64,000 nt of DNA from Chlorops oryzae (taxonomy: Eukaryota > Arthropoda > Insecta > Diptera > Chloropidae), in contig CM035806.1 in the NCBI GenBank assembly GCA_020466095.1, forward strand, positions 111,755,401 to 111,819,400. The letters are read 5' to 3'. A program made the translations under genes and the position numbers. This document shows positions 1 to 9,104 of the stretch, piece after piece. The notes beneath the pieces are model-generated. The model saw only the letters and a program-made list of their open reading frames with translations, had not been told where the DNA came from and searched no databases. Numbering within the stretch: position 1 is the stretch's first letter; the number at the start of each line of letters is the position of its first letter.

Positions 1-755
1 ATACTCACACATATATGTACTAATTTTTCAAAACATTCAATCCCAAAAATATCCCCCTGATTGAACTGAACTTGAACTTGAAAAATTTTTGAATAAACAT
101 CCAATGAGGCAAGCTTCAACTTGTTCTGGCTAAAAAATCATGCCTTATCTTCATCTCAATGACTTCAGTAGCGATAAGTCAACTCCAGCTCTAACCCAAT
201 GTTTACATATTGAACTATATATGCTCTCCTACCGCACAGTTTCTCACCCACACCATACTCACACATATATGTACTAATTTTTCAAAACATTCAATCCCAA
301 AAATATCCCCCTGATTGAACTGAACTTGAACTTGAAAAATTTTTGAATAAACATCCAATGAGGCAGCTTCAACTTGTTCTGGCTAAAAAAATCATGCCTT
401 ATCTTCATCTCAATGATTTCAGTAGCGATAAGTCAACTCCAGCTCTAACCCAATGTTTACATATTTAGCTATATATGCTCTCCTACCGCACAGTTTCTCA
501 CCCACACCATACTCACACATATATGTACTAATTTTTCAAAACATTCAATCCCAAAAATATCCCCCTGATTGAACTAAACTTGAACTTGAAAAATTTTTGA
601 ATAAACATCCAATGAGGCAGCTTCAACTTGTTCTGGCTAAAAAATCATGCCTTATCTTCATCTCAATGACTTCAGTAGCGATAAGTCAACTCCAGCTCTA
701 ACCCAATGTTTACATATTGAACTATATATGCTCTCCTACCGCACAGTTTCTCACC
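1..755. repeat. 254-bp tandem repeat, three copies
   Basis: The phrase atactcacacatatatg recurs at positions 1, 255 and 509, giving an exact period of 254 bp. Copies differ by a few substitutions and single-base indels (for example aggcaagc against aggcagc). The third copy ends near 755 where the sequence turns to cccctcacctc. The array probably continues to the left of the window. Open frames across it are chance reading through the repeat and show no recognisable domain. Confidence 0.95.
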
Positions 756-1149
756 CCCTCACCTCTTCAATGAGGCTCAATGTTAACCTTCTCATATTTT
801 TTTTAATTTTTTTTATTTTAACTTTTAATTTATTTATTGTATCACTCATTTTATGTTACATGAGTCCATCAATAAGGACGAAAATATTAAGTCCTAGTTT
901 GGAATTAATTACATGATATGTAGCATTATTATAATTAATATGCATATAAATGTAATTAGTATTTGCATGAGAGCCTCAGATAAGGAAACCTGGGCGTAAA
1001 ACGACCAATTCACTGTCAGATCCCTGAACGAACCCTTCAACTGTGCTAGTGAAAACTAAAGTCTATGTGCACACGGACTCTACCTTTCACCGACACATGT
1101 GACTAATTCGATCAAAGATCCGACCGTGAAATGGCCTGTTGAGTCTGAA
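756..1149. other. AT-rich stretch, no gene seen
   Basis: Contains T-rich runs near 797-830, which could be the reverse complement of a retrotransposon poly(A) tail, followed by unremarkable sequence. It lies downstream of the minus-strand Jockey ORF2 and may include the distal part of that element's 3' UTR. No coding signal or target-site duplication could be recognised. Confidence 0.4.
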
Positions 1150-1423
1150 TAGACTTGGAGATTTTGCGTATTATTTTACCGGAAGAGTGCAAAGAAGCAC
1201 AAACGTAGTTAGGAATCGCGTTCATGCAATGGAATGCTTGAGTATTATTTTACCGAGGTGCAAGGAAGCACAAGCGTAGTGCAAGTAGGCACAAACGTAG
1301 TTAGGAATCGCGTTCGTGCAATGGAATGCTTGAGTATTATTTTACCGAGGTGCAAGGAAGCACAAGCGCAATCAGGAACCGCGGTCGTGCAGTGGAATGC
1401 AATATGTTTAAGTAAGTGGAATT
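1150..1423 (-). repeat. ~93-bp minisatellite in presumed Jockey-1 3' UTR
   Basis: The phrase gcaatggaatgcttgagtat recurs at about 1226 and 1319 (period 93) with degenerate partial copies on both sides. Internal words such as caaggaagcacaagcg also repeat. The block starts immediately beyond the ORF2 stop of the minus-strand Jockey element. The other Jockey in this window also has a minisatellite in the same place. Confidence 0.7.
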
Positions 1424-4041
1424 CTAAGGATCGAATTGGATAGTCGGTCGGTCCTTTCTTTTTAATCGCGAAAGAGAGGACGTAGTTGCGAGTTCTCTGG
1501 CGAGGAGATTTACATGAGATTGCAATTTTTGGCAATATTTTTGCTTGATCTTCATAAATTCTGATTTAACCGTCTCTACCTTTAGATCTCTATGGATGTG
1601 TTCATTTTTAATGAACCATGGAGCTCCTGTAATTGATCTTAGGATTTTGGACTGAGCTCTTTGCAGAATATCTATATTTGAAGCGCTTGCGTTTCCGTAG
1701 AGTTGTAAACCGTACGTCCATATCGGTTTTATAACTTGATTATATAACAGGATTTTATAATCAAGTTTTAGGGGGGAACGACTATTCATTAGCCAGTGCA
1801 AGCTAATTGCTTTAAGTTTCATCTGAGTCCGCTTCGCTTCGATATGTTTGCGCCAGGTCAGCCTTCTATCTAAATGAACTCCGAGGTACGTTATTTCTTC
1901 AACTTGATGGATTCGAATGTTATTTAGGAATGCGTCAGGAGAGACCCCTCTATTAAGTGTGAATATAATGTGACGAGATATTTGTTCGTTAACTTGAATA
2001 CGCCAACGGGATAACCAGTTTTGGATATTATTTAAATGCGCTTGGAGCTCGTTGGTTGCCACCACCACGTTTTTGTGTCTACTTAGGAATGCTGTATCAT
2101 CAGCAAACGTCGATGTGAAAATTTGACTACTAATAGGAATGTCAGCTGTAAATAAAAGGTATAAAAAAGGACCGGCAACGCTCCCTTGCGGAAGTCCGGC
2201 ATTAATTACAAAGTCTTGTTATAAATGAATTTTGTTTTACTTGGAATTTTCTATTACTCAGATAAGAATTTAAGACTGCATGAACATTTTTAGGGAGTAA
2301 TTGCCTGATTTTAAATTTCAGCCCATCATGCCAAACTTTGTCGAATGCTTGTTGAATATCTAAAAATACCGCCGAGCAGTATTCTTTTTTTTCGTATGCG
2401 ATTCTTATTTCGTTTGTAATTCGATTAACTTGCTCGATTGTACCGTGTTTTTCCCTAAATCCAAACTGATGAGAGGGAATAATGTTTTGTTCAAGTAAGA
2501 ATGACGACAATTTCGGAATAAGTAGTTTTTCAAATAGTTTCGAGAGACAAGGAAGAAGACTAATCGGCCTGTAGGATGAGGCTTGAGAAGGATCTTTACC
2601 TGGTTTCCGTACCATAATTATGACCGATCTCTTCCAGTCATGTGGAAAATGACCATACTTTATTATTGCATTAAAAAGGTTTGTTATAAACACCACTGCA
2701 ATAAGTGGTAAGTTTTTCAACATTTTCGGAGTAATCAAATCATACCCTGGAGCTTTTTTGCAGACTAATTTATTCTTGATGGCGTCAATGATTTCACTGG
2801 GAGTTATTTCGTAGTGCAAATGTTGAGTGTTTTCAGAACTTTGTGTAACAGGGTGAACAAAGCTACCTGGATTTGGTTGAAATACCTTACTAAGGTGCAA
2901 AGCAAACACGTTAGCCTTCTCTTCGTCGTTACGCGCCCACCCACCGTTGGGATTGCTATAAGCATTTTTGATTTTTGCCTTTTGGAGTAAGGTTTTGCAC
3001 AAATTTATGTTGTTCTAATCGTTTCTCCCTCGAAAGAGCTGCTTTGAGCTTATTTTCCGCTTCTTTCAATCTATATTTAGCTGCTGGTGATCAGGTTTGT
3101 TGCCATTCCCTCCTGCACCTTCTTTTACAGGCCGCCATATTTTCTATTTCAGTATTTGTAAAGGACACCTTTTCCGTTTTAATGTACTTAGGCGTAGAGT
3201 TCTCTGCTGCTGAAGTTAACATAGAAGTAAGAACTGTCACGGCGTCATCAATATGCTCTTTACTTTCGATTTTGTAATTGGTGTGTATATGTGAGCTGAT
3301 ATACTTTTTGTATTTAAGCCAATTGGTATTGAAATTTGTTAATCTGTGGGGAATATCAACTTGTTTTGGTATTTCGTTCAATAGGAATAACACTGGAGAA
3401 TGATCTGAAAACAGATCAAACGTTGTATATGTTGATATGGATTCTCTTTTAATCCCTTTTATAATGCCAAAATCTATAAGATCTGGTAATTTATTTGGGT
3501 CCGCTGGCCAATAAGTTGGTTTCCTAGGAGAAACAAAGTCGAGACTGTTATTTTTATTCATAATTGCCCTATATAGTTGAGCACCTTTAGGATTACAAAG
3601 ACGGGAACCCCAGAGGGTGTGCTTTGCATTATAATCTCAAGCTGCGATGAATTTATCACCGAGGGTTTTGAAGAAATCTATATACATTTTTTCTGGAATA
3701 GTGTGACGCGGTGGGCAGTATACCGCCGAGACGGACATTCTTTTGCTATTAGCCCAAATACTTATTGTTGTTGCTTGTATAAAAGTAGTTGCATACGATT
3801 CCATTAGGAAGTGCCTAATTCTCTTACGGATAAGAATGCCTGTACCACCGTGTGCTTTACCATCTGGATAATTGGTTTTGTAGAATATATATCCAGGAAT
3901 TGCGAAGAAGCATTTATTAGTTAAGTGAGTTTCTGAGAGAAGCAATACATCAACGGATTCACGAATTAAAAAATTTTGGATTTCTAGCTTATGCCGGCTT
4001 AAGCCGTTTGAATTCCATGCACACATTTTTAAACTGCTCAT
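1424..4041 (-). pseudogene. Jockey-1 ORF2: endonuclease plus reverse transcriptase, broken
   Basis: Encodes the enzyme that nicks target DNA and primes cDNA synthesis from the nick. The endonuclease N-terminus (4041-3640) shows WNSNGL, ETHL and GGTGILIR motifs. The expected GDYNAKH metal-binding stretch has a stop (TGA) in place of its glycine at about 3637-3639. The later YWPADPNKLPDLIDF block (about 3520) and SDHSP motif are in the same frame. The RT domain (3000-1700) contains SYRPISLLP, QFGFREKHGT and FLDIQQAFDKVWH, and the catalytic FADD lies near 2100. Further lesions are a stop near 3091 and frameshifts near 3000 and 2205. The C-terminal RRLTWRKHIEAKR and GAPWF blocks are preserved. 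Confidence 0.93.
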
Positions 4042-4456
4042 ATTTTGGAAAGAAGAGCTGTCATTAACTTAGTCTGCATTTCCACAATTGTGTCGACTGA
4101 TTTTTGCATTTGCATTTTTGCTTTCGGATATCAAGACGCTGCTTAAGATTTTTGTAAACTATACAGCCTCGGTAATTTGCAGTATGATTACCTTGGCAGT
4201 TGCTACATTTTACTAAGTTGCGGTCGTTTTGCGATTTTTTACTACACACGGAACTGTGATGAAGTTCATATTACACACACTGAACGCAGAGTGCAGTAAG
4301 TTTTGGTATGACCAAACTCTTGGCAATTATTGCATTGTACTGGCCCATTTCGTTTGTGAGGCTCTTCCACGGTAATTTTACGATGCAATAAGTACATCAA
4401 GTTATAAATGGGATGGCTTTCATTTTTTTTAAGCTTTAAGTTGTCTGGAAGAACAC
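4038..4456 (-). pseudogene. Jockey-1 gag, C-terminal part with zinc knuckles
   Basis: Nucleic-acid-binding gag segment. Directly after the right-hand inserted DNA element the frame reads a conserved EEPHKRNGPVQC block followed by CCHC-type zinc knuckles (CNNCQEFGHTKTYC, then CSNCQGNHTANYRGC). Frameshifts separate the first knuckle (to about 4266) from the second (4249-4064) and again near the end. The terminal TGA overlaps the ORF2 ATG by ATGA. The N-terminal part of the same gag lies at 6733-7716 on the far side of the insertion. Confidence 0.88.
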
Positions 4457-4811
4457 TGAGAAAAAAATCAACCAGAAAACTGGTTAAATCAAAAGGAAAA
4501 ACATACAAAACGGCTTCAACAAGGAATATTTTTAATTTAACAATTTTTCTTGTTGAAAAAAATAAAGATTTTCCTTTTGAATCAACCATATTTCAGGTCG
4601 AATTGACATGATAATTTTCAAAAATGGATTTAAATGTAAATTGTTGAACTAACCACGGACATAATTGAAATAACAAGATAATTATACCTTTTCCGAAGGA
4701 AAGGGTATATTAAGTTTGGCACGGTGTATGTAACATACCAAAGGAGTCGCGGTAGATATAGACATATATATATATTCTTGATCAGGGTGACAAGAGGAAT
4801 CGATCTAGCCA

Positions 4812-4812
<1 letters not shown>

Positions 4813-4887
<75 letters not shown>
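4813..4887 (+). repeat. (GTCT)n microsatellite
   Basis: About 18 uninterrupted GTCT units directly after the DINE-1-like core. The same site in the copy at 62801 holds only about six units. This is the known hypervariable tract of mini-me elements. Long open frames over it (DRQT repeats on the minus strand) are artefacts of the repeat. Confidence 0.97.
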
Positions 4888-5289
4888 GGTCACACTTTAG
4901 TTTTTCGTAATTTACTCCTAAGCCATGAAAGATATCATATTGAAATTTGGCATGGACTTCAACCAGGTAAATGTCCGAAAAACTGCATACAAATTTTTTT
5001 CGTAGTCCCTTCTTGGGTCGTGGGAAGTGGTTCAGAAGTTTCAAAAATCACGATTTTTAACGATTTTCCTGGATAACTTTTTTACTATACATCCCAGCTT
5101 ACTGAAATTTGGTGTGTGTATAGCTACTATGTAGACTTAAGCTTTCGCTGAAAAAAAATTGCGACATCGCTATAACTATGGTCATCATTCTACACAATAG
5201 AAAAAAACACTCTTTCTCTTATTCTCATATCTGAATACAAAAATTAGTTTTTTGCTTCTTCTGATTGTGTATTTTGCCGCCAAATAAAG

Positions 5290-6150
5290 TCGTCCATTAT
5301 GGATAAATTTTGACCATGACCACATTTCGCGAAATTCGCAAAAATTGATTTTCACTATTTTGAATTGAGTATTTCGCAGCTAAACAAAATGTCCTCTAAG
5401 GGTTAAAATTTGATCAAGACCACCATCCGCGAAATTCGCGAAAATTTGATTTTCACTATTTTGAAGTGAGTATTTCGCAGCTAAACTAAATTTCCTCTAA
5501 GGGTTAAAATTTGATCAAGACCACCATCCGCGAAATTCGCGAAAATTTGATTTTCACTAGTTTGAATTGAGTATTTCGCAGTTAAACAAAATGTCCTCTA
5601 AGGGTTAAAATTTGATCAAGACCACCATCCGCGAAATTCGCGAAAACCTGATTTTCACTATTTTTAATTGAGTATTTCGCAGCTAAACAAAATGTCCTCT
5701 AAGGGTTAAAATTTGATCAAGACCACCATCCGCGAAATTCGCAAAAATTTTATTTTCACTATTTTGAAGTGATTATTTCGCAGCTAAACTAAATTTCCTC
5801 TAAGGGTTAAAATTTGATCAAGACCACCATCCGCGAAATTCGCGAAAATTTGATTTTCACTATTTTGAATTGAGTATTTCGCAGTTAAACAAAATGTCCT
5901 CTAAGGGTTAAAATTTGATCAAGACCACCATCCGCGAAATTCGCGAAAACCTGATTTTCACTATTTTTAATTGAGTATTTCGCAGCTAAACAAAATGTCC
6001 TCTAAGGGTTAAAATTTGATCAAGACCACCATCCGCGAAATTCGCGAAAATTTGATTTTCACTATTTTGAATTGAGTATTTCGCAGCTAGACATATTGTC
6101 CTCTAACGGTTAAAATTTGACCATGACCACCATTCGCGAAATTTTTTTGC
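5290..6150 (+). repeat. 101-bp internal satellite with three-unit higher-order period
   Basis: The phrase gaccaccatccgcgaaattc starts at 5418, 5519, 5620, 5721, 5822, 5923 and 6024, an almost exact 101-bp spacing, with diverged copies at both edges. Variants recur every third unit: cgcgaaaacctg with tttttaattg occurs at the 5620 and 5923 units, gcagttaaac follows the 5519 and 5822 units, and gcagctaaactaaatttcc follows the 5418 and 5721 units. That implies a 303-bp higher-order unit amplified about twice. Confidence 0.93.
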
Positions 6151-6296
6151 TTAATAATAATCTCGAGTTTTAGAACCTAAATCGAAGTACAGATAAGGTA
6201 TAAATAGATATCCAAGCTAGAACAACGAAAACGGCAGGAATTTTCGTTAAGGTAATGTTTTAACATATTTTAGGCTGAGGAAAAGGTATGTGTGCA

Positions 6297-6311
6297 ATCG
6301 GCTTTGCCGAT
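6297..6311 (+). other. Helitron-like 3' terminal hairpin
   Basis: ATCGGCTTTGCCGAT is a perfect 6-bp stem with a 3-base loop, about 17 bases before the presumed end of the DINE-1-like element. Helitrons and Helentrons carry such a stem-loop near the 3' terminus, where it is thought to act in replication termination. Confidence 0.7.
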
Positions 6312-6732
6312 GTAAACTTCTTTACTTGTTTTTAAAATAAGAAAAAAATTTTTTAAATATCTATACAAGAAGAAATGTCATAACAAATTCATTCAAAGTT
6401 CAAAGCAAATGCCCACAGAGCCGTCTGCTGAACATAACCCCAAAAAATAGCCATCGGATGAACTTCATCCGACTTGGTCACTCCGTTGTCGTGACTGCTT
6501 TCGCAATGCTTAAAAATTTCTAAGATGAATACATATCTTATATGTCCTATTCTATAAAACAAATGAGAATTATACCGAACGAAAAGAAATGTAATTAAAC
6601 ATATTTCCTTTCAAATCAACCCAAAATGTTGTTGACTCAACAATTTTTCTTTTGAAATTTTCGTTCTGCTCGAAAATCAAAAGGACTGTGAATAACAATG
6701 CGCCCTTTTAAAAAAATCATGGTAACGTTCGC

Positions 6733-7716
6733 TCAGTGAAGGTCAACTCTAAACATTGGCTGCGGTATTTTTTCTTTGTTTATTATATTTATTACTGCTC
6801 TAGCATGAAAGCCCTGTTCGCCGAGAGCATTTTTTATATCGCTTGGATCAACGTCTCCTTCAATACCTTTAATCACGACTGAAATACCTTTGCTACTTTT
6901 AAGCTGGTATGTATAGAAATTCTTTTTTCCCTTCTCAAATTGATTAACAACTTTGCGATAGCTAGCCTCAGAATCAGTTTGGATTTTAGTTTCGTGAATG
7001 TTTCCTCTAGTTAAGGGAACAACATGGAAGTTGCTATTATTTAGGAGGCTTGCTAAACTGGCCACTAGTGCATTGGAGCTACGCTCCCGCAAATAAATTG
7101 GAGGCGGTTTTAATTCTTTACTTGGCTCATTTTTAGATGATTTATCATTTAGATTTTCTGATAAAAGAGCAAAGCGGTTACCCGATAGAGTACTAGGCGG
7201 AGTGGATACGGTTTCCGTTTTATTAAGTTTAGCCCTGCTGGCATTGTTTGCAGTTGGGCTTCTTTTTCTTTTAATTATATTGACGTAGCGATGCATGCCA
7301 ATAAGTACCGCTTGCTGTTCGCTTTGTTTTTTTACAATATTGTTCGACTTAATAACCGCATTACCTGAGTTCATTGCGTTTTTTGTTATTGTAGCGGTTG
7401 AAATAGGAGATGCTGTGGCCTCAGCTTGATATAATTTACTTGAGATATTTTTCTCTGTTTAATTCGGATTTATTGCACTGGTGGAGTTGGAGCGTTGCCT
7501 TTGGAACTGGCTTCTCAGCATTGAAAAGTGGCTGATCGATTCGGACTGGACGGAAGTTTCGTTTTCGTGAAGAAACTGCTTGCTGGGTAGTTGCACAGCT
7601 TTTGGAACTTGATCTTCATCATCTTCGACAACTACCATACCATGGTTTGTGGCGACGCTACTAGAGCTTTTAGCAGAGCTTTTCAAAGAGCTTTTTGGTG
7701 AATGGCCAATTGGCAT
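6733..7716 (-). pseudogene. Jockey-1 gag, N-terminal and central part
   Basis: Starts at an ATG (7716) with a serine-rich head (MPIGHSPKSS). It continues in one frame to an in-frame TAA at 7459-7461 and then on to 6735, so a single stop is the only lesion before the DNA-element insertion. The region around 6870-6735 (VVIKGIEGDVDPSDI, FHARAV, PMFRVDL) is the conserved central gag block that normally runs straight into the zinc knuckles now found at 4456. The N-terminal third is low complexity. Confidence 0.85.
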
Positions 7717-8020
7717 CAGCTGACAGCTGAGTCAGCTGCGGCAAGCAGCTTTCTTTCTATAAAAGTGTTTTTGTATCAAATAGGAATGACTTGGAATATG
7801 AAATACTTATCTTTGAGGAAATTTCTTATTTGAACTCTTCAGATCACTGCCCACAAGTAGGTAACTGGCTGGATAACACCACTCAGCCACTCGCAAGGAA
7901 AAAACGACCTAGCGCGTAGGTTTTCTGTATAGTCGATTACTTGTAAATTTGAAGTTTAAAACTTCGAATTTGTGCGCTTGAAAAACACAGCTGAACGAGG
8001 CGAAGTGTTGCCACCTTCTC
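7717..8020. other. Presumed Jockey-1 5' UTR and flank, no gene
   Basis: Lies immediately upstream of the gag ATG. Contains a run of CAGCTG words (catcagctgacagctgagtc) at 7715-7735 and nothing else that I recognise. The Jockey 5' boundary cannot be placed because no target-site duplication was identified. Confidence 0.4.
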
Positions 8021-8530
8021 ATACAAACGTTCAAAAATATTCAAAGACCTAAATGTATGTCACCTCATACAAACTTCCTAAATTTCCAAAGACCTAAATG
8101 TATGTCATCTCATATAAACCTCCAAAAATTTCCAAAGACCTAAACGTATGTCATCTTATACAAACTTCCTAAATTTCCAAAGACCTAAATGTATGTCATC
8201 TCATATAAACCAACCAAAATTTCCAAAGACCTAAATGTATGTCACCTCATACAAACTTCCTAAATTTCCAAAGACCTAAATGTATGTCATCTCATATAAA
8301 CCTCCAAAAATTTCCAAAGACCTAAACGTATGTCATCTCATACAAACTTCCTAAATTTCCAAAGACCTAAATGTATGTCATCTCATATAAACCAAGCAAA
8401 ATTTTCTAGGACTTCAATGTGCGTCATCTCATACAAATCAACCAAAATTTTCTAGGTCTTCAATGTGCGGCTTTTCATACAAATCAACAAAAATTTTCTA
8501 GGACTTCAATGTGCGTCTTTTTCCGATTTT
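8021..8530. repeat. 45-47-bp tandem repeat, about eleven copies
   Basis: The unit contains ccaaagacctaaatgtatgt followed by catctcatacaaac. Successive gacctaaa words start at 8046, 8091, 8137, 8182 and 8229, so unit length alternates between 45 and 47. The last copies drift to tttctaggacttcaatgtgc. Two-unit variants (cttcctaaatttcc against cctccaaaaatttcc) alternate. Confidence 0.93.
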
Positions 8531-8756
8531 TCATACAAAAAAAGTTGCACAGCCAGAACGAACATATCCCCCTTGCAGCCAGAACGAAGTTTCAAAATAA
8601 CTTTATTGAAGCCTTTTACACTAGTCCATTATTAACCATCAATTCTCATTTTTTTCGCTTTTACATCAGTGTTTCCACATACAAAAGACGACACAAAATG
8701 GTTTATTTTCGCCAGTTTTCGACTCCTAAACTAAGAAACACTTTAATGCTTTAATC
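8531..8756. other. Spacer with inverted copy of a motif found at 13983
   Basis: No gene. The reverse complement of about 8704-8742 reads cttagtttaggag followed by tcgaaaactggcgaaaa, the same motif that occurs twice in direct orientation at 13983 and 14172. This links the left edge of the transposase A/B region to its right edge and may be a subterminal sequence of one element. Confidence 0.5.
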
Positions 8757-9104
8757 AAAGGTTTTTGATAAACTCTAAGATGTGCCGGGTCGTACAGATT
8801 TCTTCGGTAGTGTAAAATTTTCTTGATTGCGATGTTTCGTGTCTCTTTTTTATCATCAAATAACATCGCTTACAAAATATTTTCGGAATGTGCGTAATAT
8901 GAATTGTCTTGAATGACATTATTCACAACTCCGCGTAGATTTGTATCCAAATATTGTGTCCAACGAATGAATTTGTAAAATAATACACTACCGAAGACTA
9001 CCGAATTATAGTACTTGATGTTGAAGTACATCGGCACATACACTTTCATTATGTATGTTGCCAGAATTTTCAAATTCCTTGATGGATTTTCAGTTGACAC
9101 ATCG
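8757..9104 (-). repeat. Inverted duplicate of transposase A C-terminal region (left arm)
   Basis: Nearly identical, in reverse orientation, to 10704-11057. On the minus strand it encodes the same peptide as transposase A (…NPSRNLKILATYI…). The right boundary is the word tcagttgacacat at about 9104. The left boundary is at tttgattaaagc, where similarity stops. The two arms are separated by about 1.6 kb. Confidence 0.95.

Larger units (their letters stand above)
4680..6328 (+). mobile_element. mini-me / DINE-1-like non-autonomous Helitron
   Basis: The leader aattataccttttcc, the segment ending tcttgatcagggtgac, the phrase gtcgatctagccatg (here one base different) and then a (GTCT)n tract are the hallmark order of dipteran mini-me/DINE-1 elements. 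A 101-bp satellite fills the middle. Near the right end a perfect hairpin ATCGGC-TTT-GCCGAT (6297-6311) precedes tttacttgttttt, as expected for a Helitron-type 3' terminus. The left end is set by comparison with the second copy at 62801, where identity also begins at aattatacc. No protein is encoded. Confidence 0.82.
4457..6738. mobile_element. CACTGAG-ended non-autonomous DNA element inside Jockey gag
   Basis: CACTGAG at 4457 and its complement CTCAGTG ending at 6738 bound a block that interrupts the gag frame between VDL (6738 side) and PDNLKLKKN (4456 side), which would otherwise be adjacent. The ends show further loose inverted similarity (AAAAGGAAA and caacaatttttctt words). At most a 3-bp duplication is visible at the target, so the class is not settled. 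It codes for nothing recognisable. It carries a DINE-1-like element at 4680-6328. A similar end, CACTGATAGAAAAAA, lies at 63652. Confidence 0.65.
1424..7716 (-). mobile_element. Jockey-1: degraded Jockey-clade non-LTR retrotransposon
   Basis: Read on the minus strand, the order is gag (7716 to about 4038) and then ORF2 with apurinic-type endonuclease and reverse transcriptase (4041 to 1424). This is the standard order of Jockey-clade LINEs. The gag stop and ORF2 start overlap as ATGA, as in Jockey-2 of this window. A 2.3-kb DNA element (4457-6738) splits gag. Coding lesions are many (stops in gag and endonuclease, frameshifts in gag and RT), so the copy is dead. The untranslated ends are not defined; the element probably extends from about 960 to 7990. 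Confidence 0.9.

Noticed and set aside
647..916. 89-codon hydrophobic plus-strand frame
   Set aside because: It begins inside the 254-bp tandem repeat and runs into T-rich sequence, which explains the phenylalanine/leucine-rich tail. No conserved motif.
4630..5044. Minus-strand frames with long DRQT repeats
   Set aside because: They are translations of the (GTCT)n microsatellite of the DINE-1-like element.
8021..8530. CRISPR-like array
   Set aside because: The 45-47-bp units are contiguous tandem repeats without unique spacers, in a eukaryotic transposon context.
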